The notes beneath the pieces are model-generated. The model saw only the letters and a program-made list of their open reading frames with translations, was not told the DNA's origin and did no database searches. Of a stretch of 64,000 nt of DNA, positions 9,094-17,386 are shown piece by piece. Position numbers and translations under genes: made by a program. The stretch comes from Anaerostipes butyraticus (GTDB lineage: Bacteria; Bacillota; Clostridia; Lachnospirales; Lachnospiraceae). Location: NCBI RefSeq assembly GCF_016586355.1, contig NZ_BLYI01000027.1:186001-250000 (forward strand), written 5' to 3'. How positions within the stretch are numbered: position 1 is the first letter of the stretch; every line of letters starts with the position of its first letter.

Positions 9094-10104
9094 TTACCGG
9101 ATGATCCAGAATTTTGGGATAAAAATTTCCTTATAGGTTTCAATCGCATAATGATCCGTCATCCCTGCAATATAATCACATACGGCCTGTTCTCTGGATT
9201 CTGTTCCCTGGCGGATCCTCTCCTGACTGTACTGAGGCAGAAGTTCGAGGTGTTTCATATAGTATTCATACAGAGGCGCTATAATATGCTCAACTTTTCC
9301 TTCCTCCTTTTTCGTATCCAGATCCGTATAAACATGCTCAAACATAAAATCCCTTAACCCGAACATTGCCCTGTAAACCTCTTCTGACATACAGATATCG
9401 TTCTTATTTTCGCTGTGGTTTACGATATCCAGTATCATTGTATTGACCCGTTCCCGGAATGTATGGCCGAGAATCTCCGTGCATTCCTTCGGAAGATCAT
9501 CCTCCGTTATAACATTTCCCCGGATTGAATCATCGATATCGTGATTAATGTACGCAATCTTATCTGCCAGCCGTACGATCTTCCCTTCCAGTGTAGCCGG
9601 ACAGCTTTTGATCGAATGATTCCTCATGCCGTCTCTCACTTCCCAGGTAAGATTCAGCCCCCGCCCGTCTTTTTCCAGATACTGTACAACCCGGACGCTC
9701 TGTTCACTGTGGCGGAATCCATGCGGATTCATATCATTTAAAACATTTTCTCCCGCATGGCCAAAAGGCGTGTGTCCGAGATCATGTCCAAGAGCAATGG
9801 CTTCCGTCAGCAGTTCATTCAGGTTCAGGGCTCTGGCGATCGTTCTCGCATTCTGTGATACTTCCAGCGTGTGAACCAGCCGTGTCCGGTAATGATCTCC
9901 TTTTGGAGATAAAAAAACCTGTGTTTTGTCCTTTAGACGGCGAAAAGCCTTAGAATGGAGAATACGATCCCGATCCCGCTGAAAGCAGGTTCGGATCTCG
10001 CACTCCATCTCAGGCCTTTCTCTTCCTTTTGTATTGATACTTAACGCCGCATAGGGACTTAATAATTCTTTTTCAGACTGTTCCTGTTTTTCTCTGATAT
10101 TCAT
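9094..10104 (-). CDS. dgt: Deoxyguanosinetriphosphate triphosphohydrolase-like protein
   Basis: An HD-domain dNTP triphosphohydrolase that removes triphosphate from deoxynucleotides. At 336 residues it belongs to the short class. Seen motifs: FRRLKDKTQVF, RTRLVHTLEVSQ (metal His), GHDLGHTPFGHAGE (HD) and ADKIAYINHDIDD. Start ATG follows GGAGGG. It sits between the sigma-like gene and dnaG, a conserved clostridial arrangement. Confidence 0.92.
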   Translation of the reverse strand: MNIREKQEQSEKELLSPYAALSINTKGRERPEMECEIRTCFQRDRDRILHSKAFRRLKDKTQVFLSPKGDHYRTRLVHTLEVSQNARTIARALNLNELLTEAIALGHDLGHTPFGHAGENVLNDMNPHGFRHSEQSVRVVQYLEKDGRGLNLTWEVRDGMRNHSIKSCPATLEGKIVRLADKIAYINHDIDDSIRGNVITEDDLPKECTEILGHTFRERVNTMILDIVNHSENKNDICMSEEVYRAMFGLRDFMFEHVYTDLDTKKEEGKVEHIIAPLYEYYMKHLELLPQYSQERIRQGTESREQAVCDYIAGMTDHYAIETYKEIFIPKFWIIR

Positions 10105-10141
10105 ACGCAGCCCTCCTGTATCCGTAAATACCTGTGTTTCC

Positions 10142-10912
10142 CTAAGACTCTTTCAGTGTAATGTCGGTTTCCATTACGGAAATCGCATCCAGCGATATTT
10201 TCATGATATCCTTCACTTCTTCTATTGTCATTGACAGATACTCTGCCAGTTCTTCTGCCTTGGGTTCTCTTCCCAGTTCTTTCGCAAGATGAGACGATGC
10301 CTCATCCAGACGATTGGCTTTCATCGCCATCTGTTCTCCAATGCTGTCTGATCCCTTCTGGGCAGCAATTGAATTCAGCATTGCTTCTTCCACTGCCCGG
10401 GCAGCATATTTTAAAAACTCTTCCTCATCTTTTCCTTCATATGTGCCGACCGCTTCCAGAAGTCCGATATTTCCTTCCTGAATCAGATCGGCGTACAAAA
10501 CGCCTTCTCCCTTATGTCTCCGGGCGATCTCCATAACAGCCGGAAGCAGACATTCGATGATCTGTTCCTGGCTGCCCTGTCCTTCCAGCCACTCTTTCAG
10601 CAGCTGTTTCTGAGAGTCTTCATCCGGAAGATCCAGGCCTTCCACTTCTTTCTCATAAAAAGCAAGAACTTCTGATTCTTTCTGCTCTTCTGCTTCTCTC
10701 TCCTCTTTTTTCTCTCCTGTCTTCTCTTTTTCATATCCGATGATCCGGATTCCTGCTTCTTCATATGTATCAAACAGCAGTTTTTTTGCTTCCTCATTCA
10801 TCGGAATATCGCTGAAATAATCCAAAAGCTCTTCTTTCGTAATCTGATTGCCGTTTGTCTTGGCAATGGAGAGCATCTCTTCCAGCGCTTTCAAAAAATC
10901 TTTCTTATCCAT
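10142..10912 (-). CDS. RpoD-like protein without region 4 (degenerate sigma factor)
   Basis: A 256-residue relative of the RpoD encoded nearby. Residues 1-60 resemble region 1.1 of that RpoD, 65-82 are a Glu/Lys-rich linker, and 140-155 keep the core-binding region 2.2 motif DLIQEGNIGLLEAV. Residues 210-240 match region 3 (LAKELGREPKAEELAEYLSM). In contrast, the -10 recognition segment [10 protein letters not shown] is replaced by YAARAVEEAM, and the protein ends before region 4, so no -35 reader exists. It may bind core polymerase without starting transcription (inference). Gap to uppP is 15 bases, start ATG after AAGGAG. Confidence 0.85.
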   Translation of the reverse strand: MDKKDFLKALEEMLSIAKTNGNQITKEELLDYFSDIPMNEEAKKLLFDTYEEAGIRIIGYEKEKTGEKKEEREAEEQKESEVLAFYEKEVEGLDLPDEDSQKQLLKEWLEGQGSQEQIIECLLPAVMEIARRHKGEGVLYADLIQEGNIGLLEAVGTYEGKDEEEFLKYAARAVEEAMLNSIAAQKGSDSIGEQMAMKANRLDEASSHLAKELGREPKAEELAEYLSMTIEEVKDIMKISLDAISVMETDITLKES

Positions 10913-10927
10913 ACACTGCTCCTTCGC

Positions 10928-11755
10928 CTATTTTAAAAACGCAAAATAAGCAATTACCAAAATACCTAAAATGATCCGGTAAACACCAAATGCCTTGAAG
11001 TCATTTTTCTTAATATATCCCAGCAGGAATTTGATCGCGATAATGGAAACAAGAAAAGAAACGATCATTCCTGTCAGCAGAACAATGACTTCCACACTGG
11101 TAAATTGAAAACCAAACTTTACGATCTTTAACAAACTTGCGCCAAACATCACCGGAATTCCCAGGAAAAAGGAAAATTCGGCCGCAACTGTTCTGGAACA
11201 TCCGATCAGGATTCCTCCCAGGATCGTTGCCCCGGATCGTGAAGTTCCCGGAATCAGGGAAAGCACCTGAAACGCGCCGATCGCCAGCGCCATTGGGTAA
11301 CTCAGACGGTCCAGATCATCCATCGGACGTCTCCTGCTGCGGCGGTTTCTGTTTTCCACTACAATAAATAAAATACCATAGATGATCAGCATTGCCGCTA
11401 CCACCGGCGGGTTATAAAAATGCTCATCCAGCCAGTCATCCAGTGGAATCCCAATGACTGCGGCAGGAAGAACCGCCAGAATCACTTTCATCCACAGTAT
11501 GATAGTGTCACCTTTTTCTCTCCGGTTTTTTTTCGGCGAAAAAGGATTCAGTTTATGAAAATACAGCACAACGACTGCCATGATCGCACCCAGCTGTATG
11601 ACCACATTAAACATCTCCATAAAAGCATCTGACATATTCAGCTTAATGAATTCATCTGCCAGAATCAGATGCCCGGTACTGCTGATCGGCAGCCATTCCG
11701 TAATTCCTTCTACAATTCCAAGCAGGATCGTCTTGATCATCAATAAAATATCCAT
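10928..11755 (-). CDS. uppP: Undecaprenyl-diphosphatase UppP (BacA)
   Basis: Integral membrane phosphatase that recycles undecaprenyl pyrophosphate for wall synthesis and gives low-level bacitracin resistance. The 275 residues show the two catalytic motifs [14 protein letters not shown] near residue 16 and [10 protein letters not shown] near 168, with about eight membrane helices. Start ATG follows AGGAG. It appears to head the unit that continues through the sigma-like gene to rpoD, since a terminator lies just upstream. Confidence 0.96.
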   Translation of the reverse strand: MDILLMIKTILLGIVEGITEWLPISSTGHLILADEFIKLNMSDAFMEMFNVVIQLGAIMAVVVLYFHKLNPFSPKKNRREKGDTIILWMKVILAVLPAAVIGIPLDDWLDEHFYNPPVVAAMLIIYGILFIVVENRNRRSRRRPMDDLDRLSYPMALAIGAFQVLSLIPGTSRSGATILGGILIGCSRTVAAEFSFFLGIPVMFGASLLKIVKFGFQFTSVEVIVLLTGMIVSFLVSIIAIKFLLGYIKKNDFKAFGVYRIILGILVIAYFAFLK

Positions 11756-11811
11756 ACATCTCTCCTATCCTTCATTTTTACAGTTCTTATTATCCTTATG
11801 CTTTATGCCGC

Positions 11812-11848
11812 GGAAGAAAGAAGGGCGCTTAGGAATTCCTAATCACCC
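11812..11848 (-). terminator. Probable terminator after rpoZ
   Basis: Inverted repeat GGGCGCTTAGG / CCTAATCACCC (11823-11848) gives an 11-bp stem with one mismatch, followed on the minus strand by a pyrimidine run TTCTTTCTTCC. The tail is weaker than a pure T-run. Confidence 0.55.
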
Positions 11849-11861
11849 TTGTCTGTACTTC

Positions 11862-12101
11862 CTATTCTTCTGTTTCGTCATCTCCCAGAATCTTAACTTT
11901 TTCCTGCCAGAGTTCTTCTACCGCCGTAGATAATGGTTTCCCGGAATCAGATTCAGCAACAAGAGGAATATCCCCTGCTATGATCTGCCTTGCTCTCTTG
12001 GCACTTGCGAGGACTACAGAATATCGGCTGGAAATTACCTTCTCGTCCTCACTGTCTCCGTTGATTACCTTCATTAATTCTGTATATGATGGATGTATCA
12101 T
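11862..12101 (-). CDS. rpoZ: RNA polymerase omega subunit
   Basis: A 79-residue omega subunit, which helps assemble RNA polymerase. It starts MIHPSYTELM and contains SRYSVVLASAKRARQI, the family signature. Start ATG has AGGAGG. It follows gmk by 17 bases, the standard gene order, and is the last gene of the relQ-to-rpoZ run. Confidence 0.95.
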   Translation of the reverse strand: MIHPSYTELMKVINGDSEDEKVISSRYSVVLASAKRARQIIAGDIPLVAESDSGKPLSTAVEELWQEKVKILGDDETEE

Positions 12102-12118
12102 TCTTATTCCTCCTATAA

Positions 12119-12736
12119 TTATAATTCATCTAATCCTTTTTTCGTTTCCTCAATAAATTCCATATTATTGGCAAGCAGACACTCCTTCGCCTGCACAATC
12201 GCATGGATCCGGTCGACGCATTCTTCCAGGTCATCATTAATGACAATATAATCATACTTTGTCATATCCATGGATTCTTCCTTCGCCCGTTCCAGACGCT
12301 TATGTATCACTTCTTCAGACTCCGTTCCCCGTCCGATCAGCCGCTCCCTGATTGCCTGAGCACTTGGCGCGGTAATAAAGATCAGGAGAGCATCGTCATA
12401 CTGCTTCTTAATATTAAAAGCACCCTGAACCTCGATCTCGAGGATCACATTGTGTCCTGCTGCCAGTTCTTCTTCTACGAATTTACGCGGTGTTCCATAA
12501 TAATTATCTACATATCTAGCATACTCTATAAATCCGTTATAATCAATAAGATTCTTGAACTCAGCTTCTGTCTTGAAAAAATATTCCCGGCCGTCCACTT
12601 CTCCTGTTCTTGGCTTTCTGGTCGTTGCCGAAACTGACAGACTGTACCCGTATTTTTCTACGAGCCGCTTGGCCGCTGTTCCTTTTCCTACCCCGGAAAA
12701 TCCGGAAATCACCAGCAATGAACCTTTCTTCCTCAT
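12119..12736 (-). CDS. gmk: Guanylate kinase
   Basis: Phosphorylates GMP to GDP. The 205 residues have the P-loop SGFSGVGKGTAAKRL at the N terminus and GMP-binding motifs SATTRKPRTGEVDGREYFF and DVILEIEVQGA-type sequence (NVILEIEVQGAFNIK). It lies between yicC and rpoZ. The remA/DUF370 gene often found between yicC and gmk is not present; the gap is only 17 bases. Confidence 0.97.
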   Translation of the reverse strand: MRKKGSLLVISGFSGVGKGTAAKRLVEKYGYSLSVSATTRKPRTGEVDGREYFFKTEAEFKNLIDYNGFIEYARYVDNYYGTPRKFVEEELAAGHNVILEIEVQGAFNIKKQYDDALLIFITAPSAQAIRERLIGRGTESEEVIHKRLERAKEESMDMTKYDYIVINDDLEECVDRIHAIVQAKECLLANNMEFIEETKKGLDEL

Positions 12737-12753
12737 GTTTCTTCCCTTCTATT

Positions 12754-13635
12754 CTACTCTATATTCTGAATCTGTTCTCTTACTTTTTCAACATTTGTCT
12801 TCAATTCAATTGCGTGTTCCGCCAAAGCCACGTCGCTGGACTTTGACAGAATCGTGTTTGCTTCCCGGTTCATCTCCTGCGCCATAAAATCGAGCTTACG
12901 GCCAATGCTTCCCTCTTCTTCCAGTACATCCTTCATAGAATGGATATGACTCTGAAGCCGGACAATCTCCTCATCCACTGCCATCTTATCCGCATATACA
13001 GCGACTTCCGCAGCAATCCTGTTTTCTTCAATCGAAGCATCTTCCAGGAATTCTCTGACCCTCTCTTCCAGTTTTGCCCGGTATTCTTTTACAATATCCG
13101 GAGAACGCTGTTCGATAAAGTTCACATCTTCTTCCATCTGCGCTAATTTTAAAAGGAGATCCGCCTTTAAATTCTCTCCTTCCACAGATCTTGATGCCGC
13201 AAATTTCTCAGCTGCCTCCCGAAGCGCTTTCTCAATCAGTTCCCACCACACTTCTTCATCCTGAGGTTTCTCCTCCACAGAAATAACCTCTGGGAATCTT
13301 GCCATCTGTGACGCGGTAATGTCCATCTCAATCTGGAATTCTTCCTGCATTTTCCGGAAAATATCCATATATTCTCTGGCAATTTCCTGATTGTAGCGGA
13401 GCCCGATCCCTGTCTGAGATAAATCTTCAAAAGATATATAGACATCAATCTTTCCACGGCTTGCATATTCCTTTATGATCTTTCGGATTGCCGCCTCAAA
13501 CATCGTAAATTTCTTTGGAAGCTTCAATGAAACGTCACAGTATCTGTGATTTACAGCTTTCATTTCCACTGTAACTTTCTGGTTTGCGGCATTGAACGCC
13601 TCTCCGTGTCCAAAGCCAGTCATACTTTTTATCAT
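12754..13635 (-). CDS. YicC/YloC-family endoribonuclease
   Basis: A 293-residue member of the YicC family, which includes endoribonucleases. The start is placed at ATG 13635 giving the typical MIKSMTGFGHGE, with AAAGGATGG upstream; longer starts are unlikely. The N-terminal domain ends near residue 150, a coiled-coil middle follows, and the C-terminal DUF1732 part contains GSIGRKLDFMAQEMNREANTI. Downstream neighbours gmk and rpoZ are as in many Firmicutes. Confidence 0.93.
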   Translation of the reverse strand: MIKSMTGFGHGEAFNAANQKVTVEMKAVNHRYCDVSLKLPKKFTMFEAAIRKIIKEYASRGKIDVYISFEDLSQTGIGLRYNQEIAREYMDIFRKMQEEFQIEMDITASQMARFPEVISVEEKPQDEEVWWELIEKALREAAEKFAASRSVEGENLKADLLLKLAQMEEDVNFIEQRSPDIVKEYRAKLEERVREFLEDASIEENRIAAEVAVYADKMAVDEEIVRLQSHIHSMKDVLEEEGSIGRKLDFMAQEMNREANTILSKSSDVALAEHAIELKTNVEKVREQIQNIE

Positions 13636-13695
13636 GAAAACCATCCTTTTTCTTTTTGTCAATGCTTCTTATTATAAGCAAATTAAATCTGTTCG

Positions 13696-14238
13696 TCAAT
13701 GTTCTTTCTGTTTTTGCATCAGATACTTCTGCAGACATTCCAGATAGTGAAGAATGCCTCCTTTTTTCAATGGAACAAAATATCCGATATCCAGTTCTTC
13801 ATATTTAAAATGCTTTGGTCCGCCTTCCTGCCCCCGGTTCCAGAATTTCATCGTTTCCTCAAAGGTCATAAAATAACACGCCTGCCGGTTTGTAAAATAT
13901 ACCAGGAGAAAACTTATACCTCCCTGTTCTTCAAACTGTTTCATAAAATCAATCTGGTGTTCATGGATATTCTGAAGCGGAAAAACATCCGCAGCACATT
14001 CTTTGGCGTCAAAACATATTGGAATCCCCTGCACAACACCAATATAATCCACGGTGCTTTTCTGATCAAAATACGCCAGGGTAATATGCCGTTTTTCTTT
14101 ATCAAACCGTACCGGCTTGATCGACGTCGGAATCTTCTGTACCAGAGCCAGGTTCTGACGGCGGTATTTTTCATTGGTATAATTTACCAGTTCCTCCAGA
14201 ACAGAACCTCTCAGTCCTTTCATATTCCAGCTTCCCAT
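13696..14238 (-). CDS. recU: Holliday junction resolvase RecU
   Basis: RecU cleaves four-way DNA junctions in recombination and segregation. The 180 residues include KGLRGSVLEELVNYTNE at the N terminus, the active-site pattern STVDYIGVVQG...FDAKEC (D, E/K nuclease core), HQIDFMKQF and the C-terminal DIGYFVPL. The start overlaps the upstream pseudouridine synthase by 19 bases. Usual partner ponA is not adjacent. Confidence 0.9.
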   Translation of the reverse strand: MGSWNMKGLRGSVLEELVNYTNEKYRRQNLALVQKIPTSIKPVRFDKEKRHITLAYFDQKSTVDYIGVVQGIPICFDAKECAADVFPLQNIHEHQIDFMKQFEEQGGISFLLVYFTNRQACYFMTFEETMKFWNRGQEGGPKHFKYEELDIGYFVPLKKGGILHYLECLQKYLMQKQKEH

Positions 14239-15209
14239 ACTGCATCTCCCATCAGTTCTGATCTTACACGTTCAAATTTTTCCGGCAGCGGCGCCTGGAT
14301 TTTCCTGCCCTGAAGGCTCACGCACCGTTCCATGTTCTCCGGAAACCGAATCTCACCGCAGTGAAGCAGCTGTCCCCGGATGCCGAATTCTGCTCTTAAT
14401 TTTCGGTTGATCTTCTCATCTCCATACTTAAAATCACCTGCCAGAGGGTGCCCCTGACCAGCCAGGTGAGCACGGATCTGATGCGTCTTTCCGGTCACCA
14501 GCTTTACTTTAAGGAAGGTAAATCCGTTTTTGCAGGAAATAGGTTCATACCATGTTTCAATATAGGCTCCCTTTTCTTTTTTCTGCCTGCTGACAGTCAC
14601 TTTATTATGTTTCTCATCTTTGATCAGATACCCGGATACCTTCTCTTTTTTCTTTATTTCTCCTTTTACGATACAAAAATAATATTTATCAATCTCTCTC
14701 TTCTTCAAAAGTTCTGACATCGTCTGAAGGCCCTCCAGAGAAATTCCGGCAATCAAAATCCCTGTCGTATTGCGGTCCAGTCTGTTGCAGACAGACGGTT
14801 TTATCCGGTTAAGATCTTCCGCGGACATCAGTCCTCTCTCAAGCGCATATGGAGCGATCTGCTCATTGATCGACAGATCTTCTCTGCCGGCTTTCTGGGA
14901 CAGGATTCCATATGGTTTATTGATCAGCAGCACATTTTCATCTTCATATAAAACATCCAGCGGGATCTTCTGCTCCTGAACCTTCACTTCTTCCCGGAAT
15001 TTTTCAATGGTTTCCTCCGCAAGATACAGCGCAATACAGTCACCGGCTTTCAGTTTCTCATTTCCTGCCGCCTTCTTTCCATTCAGCTTGATATTTTTCT
15101 TTCGAAGCATTTTATAAAGAAAACTTTTTCCCGCTTTGTTCAGATATTTCTGCAGCATCTTGTCCAGACGCTGACCTTCCTCTTTTTTTGTAATCTCTAT
15201 TTCTCTCAT
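14220..15209 (-). CDS. RluA-family 23S rRNA/tRNA pseudouridine synthase
   Basis: A 329-residue enzyme with an N-terminal S4 RNA-binding domain (about residues 12-70, GQRLDKMLQKYL) and a catalytic domain with LINKPYGILSQ and the active-site motif CNRLDRNTTGIL (catalytic Asp). Later KTHQIRAHLAGQGHPLAGD is the family signature. The target uridine cannot be told from sequence alone (RluC or RluD type). It is in the relQ-to-rpoZ run, 10 bases before the SDR gene end. Confidence 0.9.
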   Translation of the reverse strand: MREIEITKKEEGQRLDKMLQKYLNKAGKSFLYKMLRKKNIKLNGKKAAGNEKLKAGDCIALYLAEETIEKFREEVKVQEQKIPLDVLYEDENVLLINKPYGILSQKAGREDLSINEQIAPYALERGLMSAEDLNRIKPSVCNRLDRNTTGILIAGISLEGLQTMSELLKKREIDKYYFCIVKGEIKKKEKVSGYLIKDEKHNKVTVSRQKKEKGAYIETWYEPISCKNGFTFLKVKLVTGKTHQIRAHLAGQGHPLAGDFKYGDEKINRKLRAEFGIRGQLLHCGEIRFPENMERCVSLQGRKIQAPLPEKFERVRSELMGDAVWEAGI

Positions 15210-15218
15210 AACTGTTCT

Positions 15219-15980
15219 CTAACTTTGGAAGAACCTGACAATCAGTTCCTCCGGAAAGATCCGGCAAATCCATCTTGTCAGCTTCATTGTCATTCCATAG
15301 ACTGACACAGCCTTTCCTTTCTTTGCATCTTTCACCGCACAGGATACCACACGGTCGCAGTCCGCCATTACCAGCCTTTTATATCCTGATATTTTCTGAT
15401 TTCCATAAGCTTTCTTAAGAAATTCTGTCTTCACAGGTCCCGGACATACTGCCGTTACCCGGATTCCCTGTTCTTTTAATTCCTGACGAAGGGCCATGGA
15501 AAAACTAAGAACATACGCCTTGGAGGCCGCGTAAACCGCAAACCCCGGCTGCGGAGAAAAAGCTGCCGCAGAAGCGAATTGATAAATCTGTCCTCCTTTT
15601 CTCATATAAGGCAGAACAAGATATGTCATCCGCGTCAATGCCCGGCAGTTCACATCCATCATGCCGGTCATCTCTTTTTCAGATATTTCGTTAAAATTCC
15701 CGGAAATCCCGATTCCTGCCCCATTCACCAGAACCCCAGCCCAGGGTTTTTCCTCCTGAAGCGCCTTTGAGATTTTTCCAAAACTCTCTTCTTCCTTCAA
15801 ATCCAGAGGAAACAGACGGATTTTCACATTTTTTATTTCTTTTTGCAGCTGTTCCATGGGTTCCGCTCTTCTGGCGACTGCCCATATTTCTTCTAACTTT
15901 GGGTATTTTTCTGCCAGCTGAAAAATGAAAGCCCGGCCCATGCCGGAAGATGCTCCTGTTACGATCGCGATTTTTTTCAT
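15219..15980 (-). CDS. Short-chain dehydrogenase/reductase
   Basis: A classical SDR of 253 residues. It shows the NADP-binding glycine motif VTGASSGMGRAF at residues 7-18, NGAGIG, a catalytic Ser in FASAAAF and the YxxxK pair in YAASKAYVL, followed by PGPVKTEF. The C terminus is basic and hydrophobic, so loose membrane association is possible. Substrate unknown. Neighbours are a HAD phosphatase and a pseudouridine synthase. Confidence 0.88.
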   Translation of the reverse strand: MKKIAIVTGASSGMGRAFIFQLAEKYPKLEEIWAVARRAEPMEQLQKEIKNVKIRLFPLDLKEEESFGKISKALQEEKPWAGVLVNGAGIGISGNFNEISEKEMTGMMDVNCRALTRMTYLVLPYMRKGGQIYQFASAAAFSPQPGFAVYAASKAYVLSFSMALRQELKEQGIRVTAVCPGPVKTEFLKKAYGNQKISGYKRLVMADCDRVVSCAVKDAKKGKAVSVYGMTMKLTRWICRIFPEELIVRFFQS

Positions 15981-15998
15981 TCCCTCATTCCTTTGCCT

Positions 15999-16667
15999 TT
16001 ATGACAGTTTTTGGTACGTTCCATTTAGTACATCATAATAAGAATCAATATAATAATCCGCCAGCCTGAGTTTTTCCTCCATTGCCCGCTCTGAGTAAGG
16101 ATCGCGGACGGCACATGTTGCCATATTGGCCCGTTTGCCGGCCATAAGTCCATAGGGAATATCCTCAAATACCAGAACTTTTTCCGGCTCCACCGACAGT
16201 TTTTCTGCCGCGTGAAGATAGACATCCGGTTCCGGTTTCCCTTTCGGCACTTCGTCAGAAGTACAGATATAGTCAAAGGCATCTAAAATTCCATTGGATT
16301 TTAAACATACCTTCGCCAGCTCCCTGGAATTGCTGGTGGCGATTCCCAGCGGCATATGTTTCTCTTTCAGCATATGGATCAGCTCTTTTGCTCCATCTTT
16401 CAGGGAAATCTCTTTTTCGTACATTTCCGCCGCCATACGGTTCCATGTTTCCATGATCTCTTCCATCGTCAGAGGAAGCGGAAAATGTTCTTTAAAATAC
16501 TTTGCAGTCTCATAAAAACTAAAGCCTTCCAGGGCGTCATTGAGCCCGTCCGGCACCTGCAGTCCGTATCTGCCAAGAAAACGGATATCAATTTCCTTCC
16601 AGATCCACATGGAATCTACCAAAGTTCCATCCAGATCGAATATTACTGCTTTCTTATCTTTTAACAT
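15999..16667 (-). CDS. HAD-superfamily phosphatase (beta-phosphoglucomutase-like group)
   Basis: A 222-residue HAD subfamily IA hydrolase. Motif I is VIFDLDGTLVDS (nucleophile and general acid Asp), motif II is GIATSNSRE, the Lys is in GKPEPDVY and motif IV is VFEDIPYGLMA. A helical cap lies between residues about 17 and 85. Substrate unknown; small phosphosugars or phosphorylated metabolites are usual. The start overlaps the end of the rsuA-type gene. Confidence 0.88.
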   Translation of the reverse strand: MLKDKKAVIFDLDGTLVDSMWIWKEIDIRFLGRYGLQVPDGLNDALEGFSFYETAKYFKEHFPLPLTMEEIMETWNRMAAEMYEKEISLKDGAKELIHMLKEKHMPLGIATSNSRELAKVCLKSNGILDAFDYICTSDEVPKGKPEPDVYLHAAEKLSVEPEKVLVFEDIPYGLMAGKRANMATCAVRDPYSERAMEEKLRLADYYIDSYYDVLNGTYQKLS

Positions 16668-17386
16668 CTCGGCTCCTTTAGCTGCTGTATCTCTTCTTTT
16701 GTTAATTTGCGGTAGCTGCCTGCACTCAGATCTTCCGGAAGCGTCAACGGCCCAATGGTCAGCCGCTTCAAAAACAGGACTTCGCTTCCAACTGCCTTTA
16801 CCATCCTCTTGATCTGATGGAATTTACCTTCTGTAATTGTAATCCGTACTCTGGAAACTTCTTCTGAAGCATCCAGGACTTCAAGAATCGCAGGTCTTGC
16901 GGTTTCTCCGCCTCCGATGTCCAGATTTCCTGCAAATGCGGCAATTTCCGCTTCTCCCATGTTCCCTGACACTTCCGCATAATAGGTTTTCGCCACATGC
17001 TTCCGCGGGGACATCAGATTGTGCGCCAGCTCACCGTCATCTGTCAGAAGGATCAGTCCCTCCGTGTCTTTATCCAGTCTTCCGACCGGAAATAACTTTT
17101 TTCTATAAGGTTCTTCGATCAGATCGATCACTGTTTTTTCCGCAGGATCTTTTGTGGCGGACACCACTCCCTGGGGCTTGTAAAGCATCAGATAATGAAA
17201 TGGTTCGTAGGACAGCTCCTCTCCCTGGCAGATGGTCTGATCCTGACCGGGACAAACCTTGTATTCCGGTCTTTTTACTGTTTCTCCATTGACAGCAGCC
17301 TGTCCGCTTTTTATCTTTTCTTTCGCTTCTTTCCTGGAAATCCCCAGGCACTGACATAAATATTTATCTAACCGCATTGTCTCCAT
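16661..17386 (-). CDS. RsuA-family 16S rRNA pseudouridine synthase
   Basis: About 241 residues: S4 domain at the N terminus (MRLDKYLCQCLGISRKEAKEKI) and catalytic domain with MLYKPQGVVSAT and GRLDKDTEGLILLTDDGELAH (catalytic Asp). The C-terminal TEGKFHQIKRM is typical. I choose the ATG at 17386 in the overlap TAATG with the upstream rsmF-type gene, with GGAG nine bases before; an ATG at 17395 is also open. Confidence 0.9.
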   Translation of the reverse strand: METMRLDKYLCQCLGISRKEAKEKIKSGQAAVNGETVKRPEYKVCPGQDQTICQGEELSYEPFHYLMLYKPQGVVSATKDPAEKTVIDLIEEPYRKKLFPVGRLDKDTEGLILLTDDGELAHNLMSPRKHVAKTYYAEVSGNMGEAEIAAFAGNLDIGGGETARPAILEVLDASEEVSRVRITITEGKFHQIKRMVKAVGSEVLFLKRLTIGPLTLPEDLSAGSYRKLTKEEIQQLKEPRC

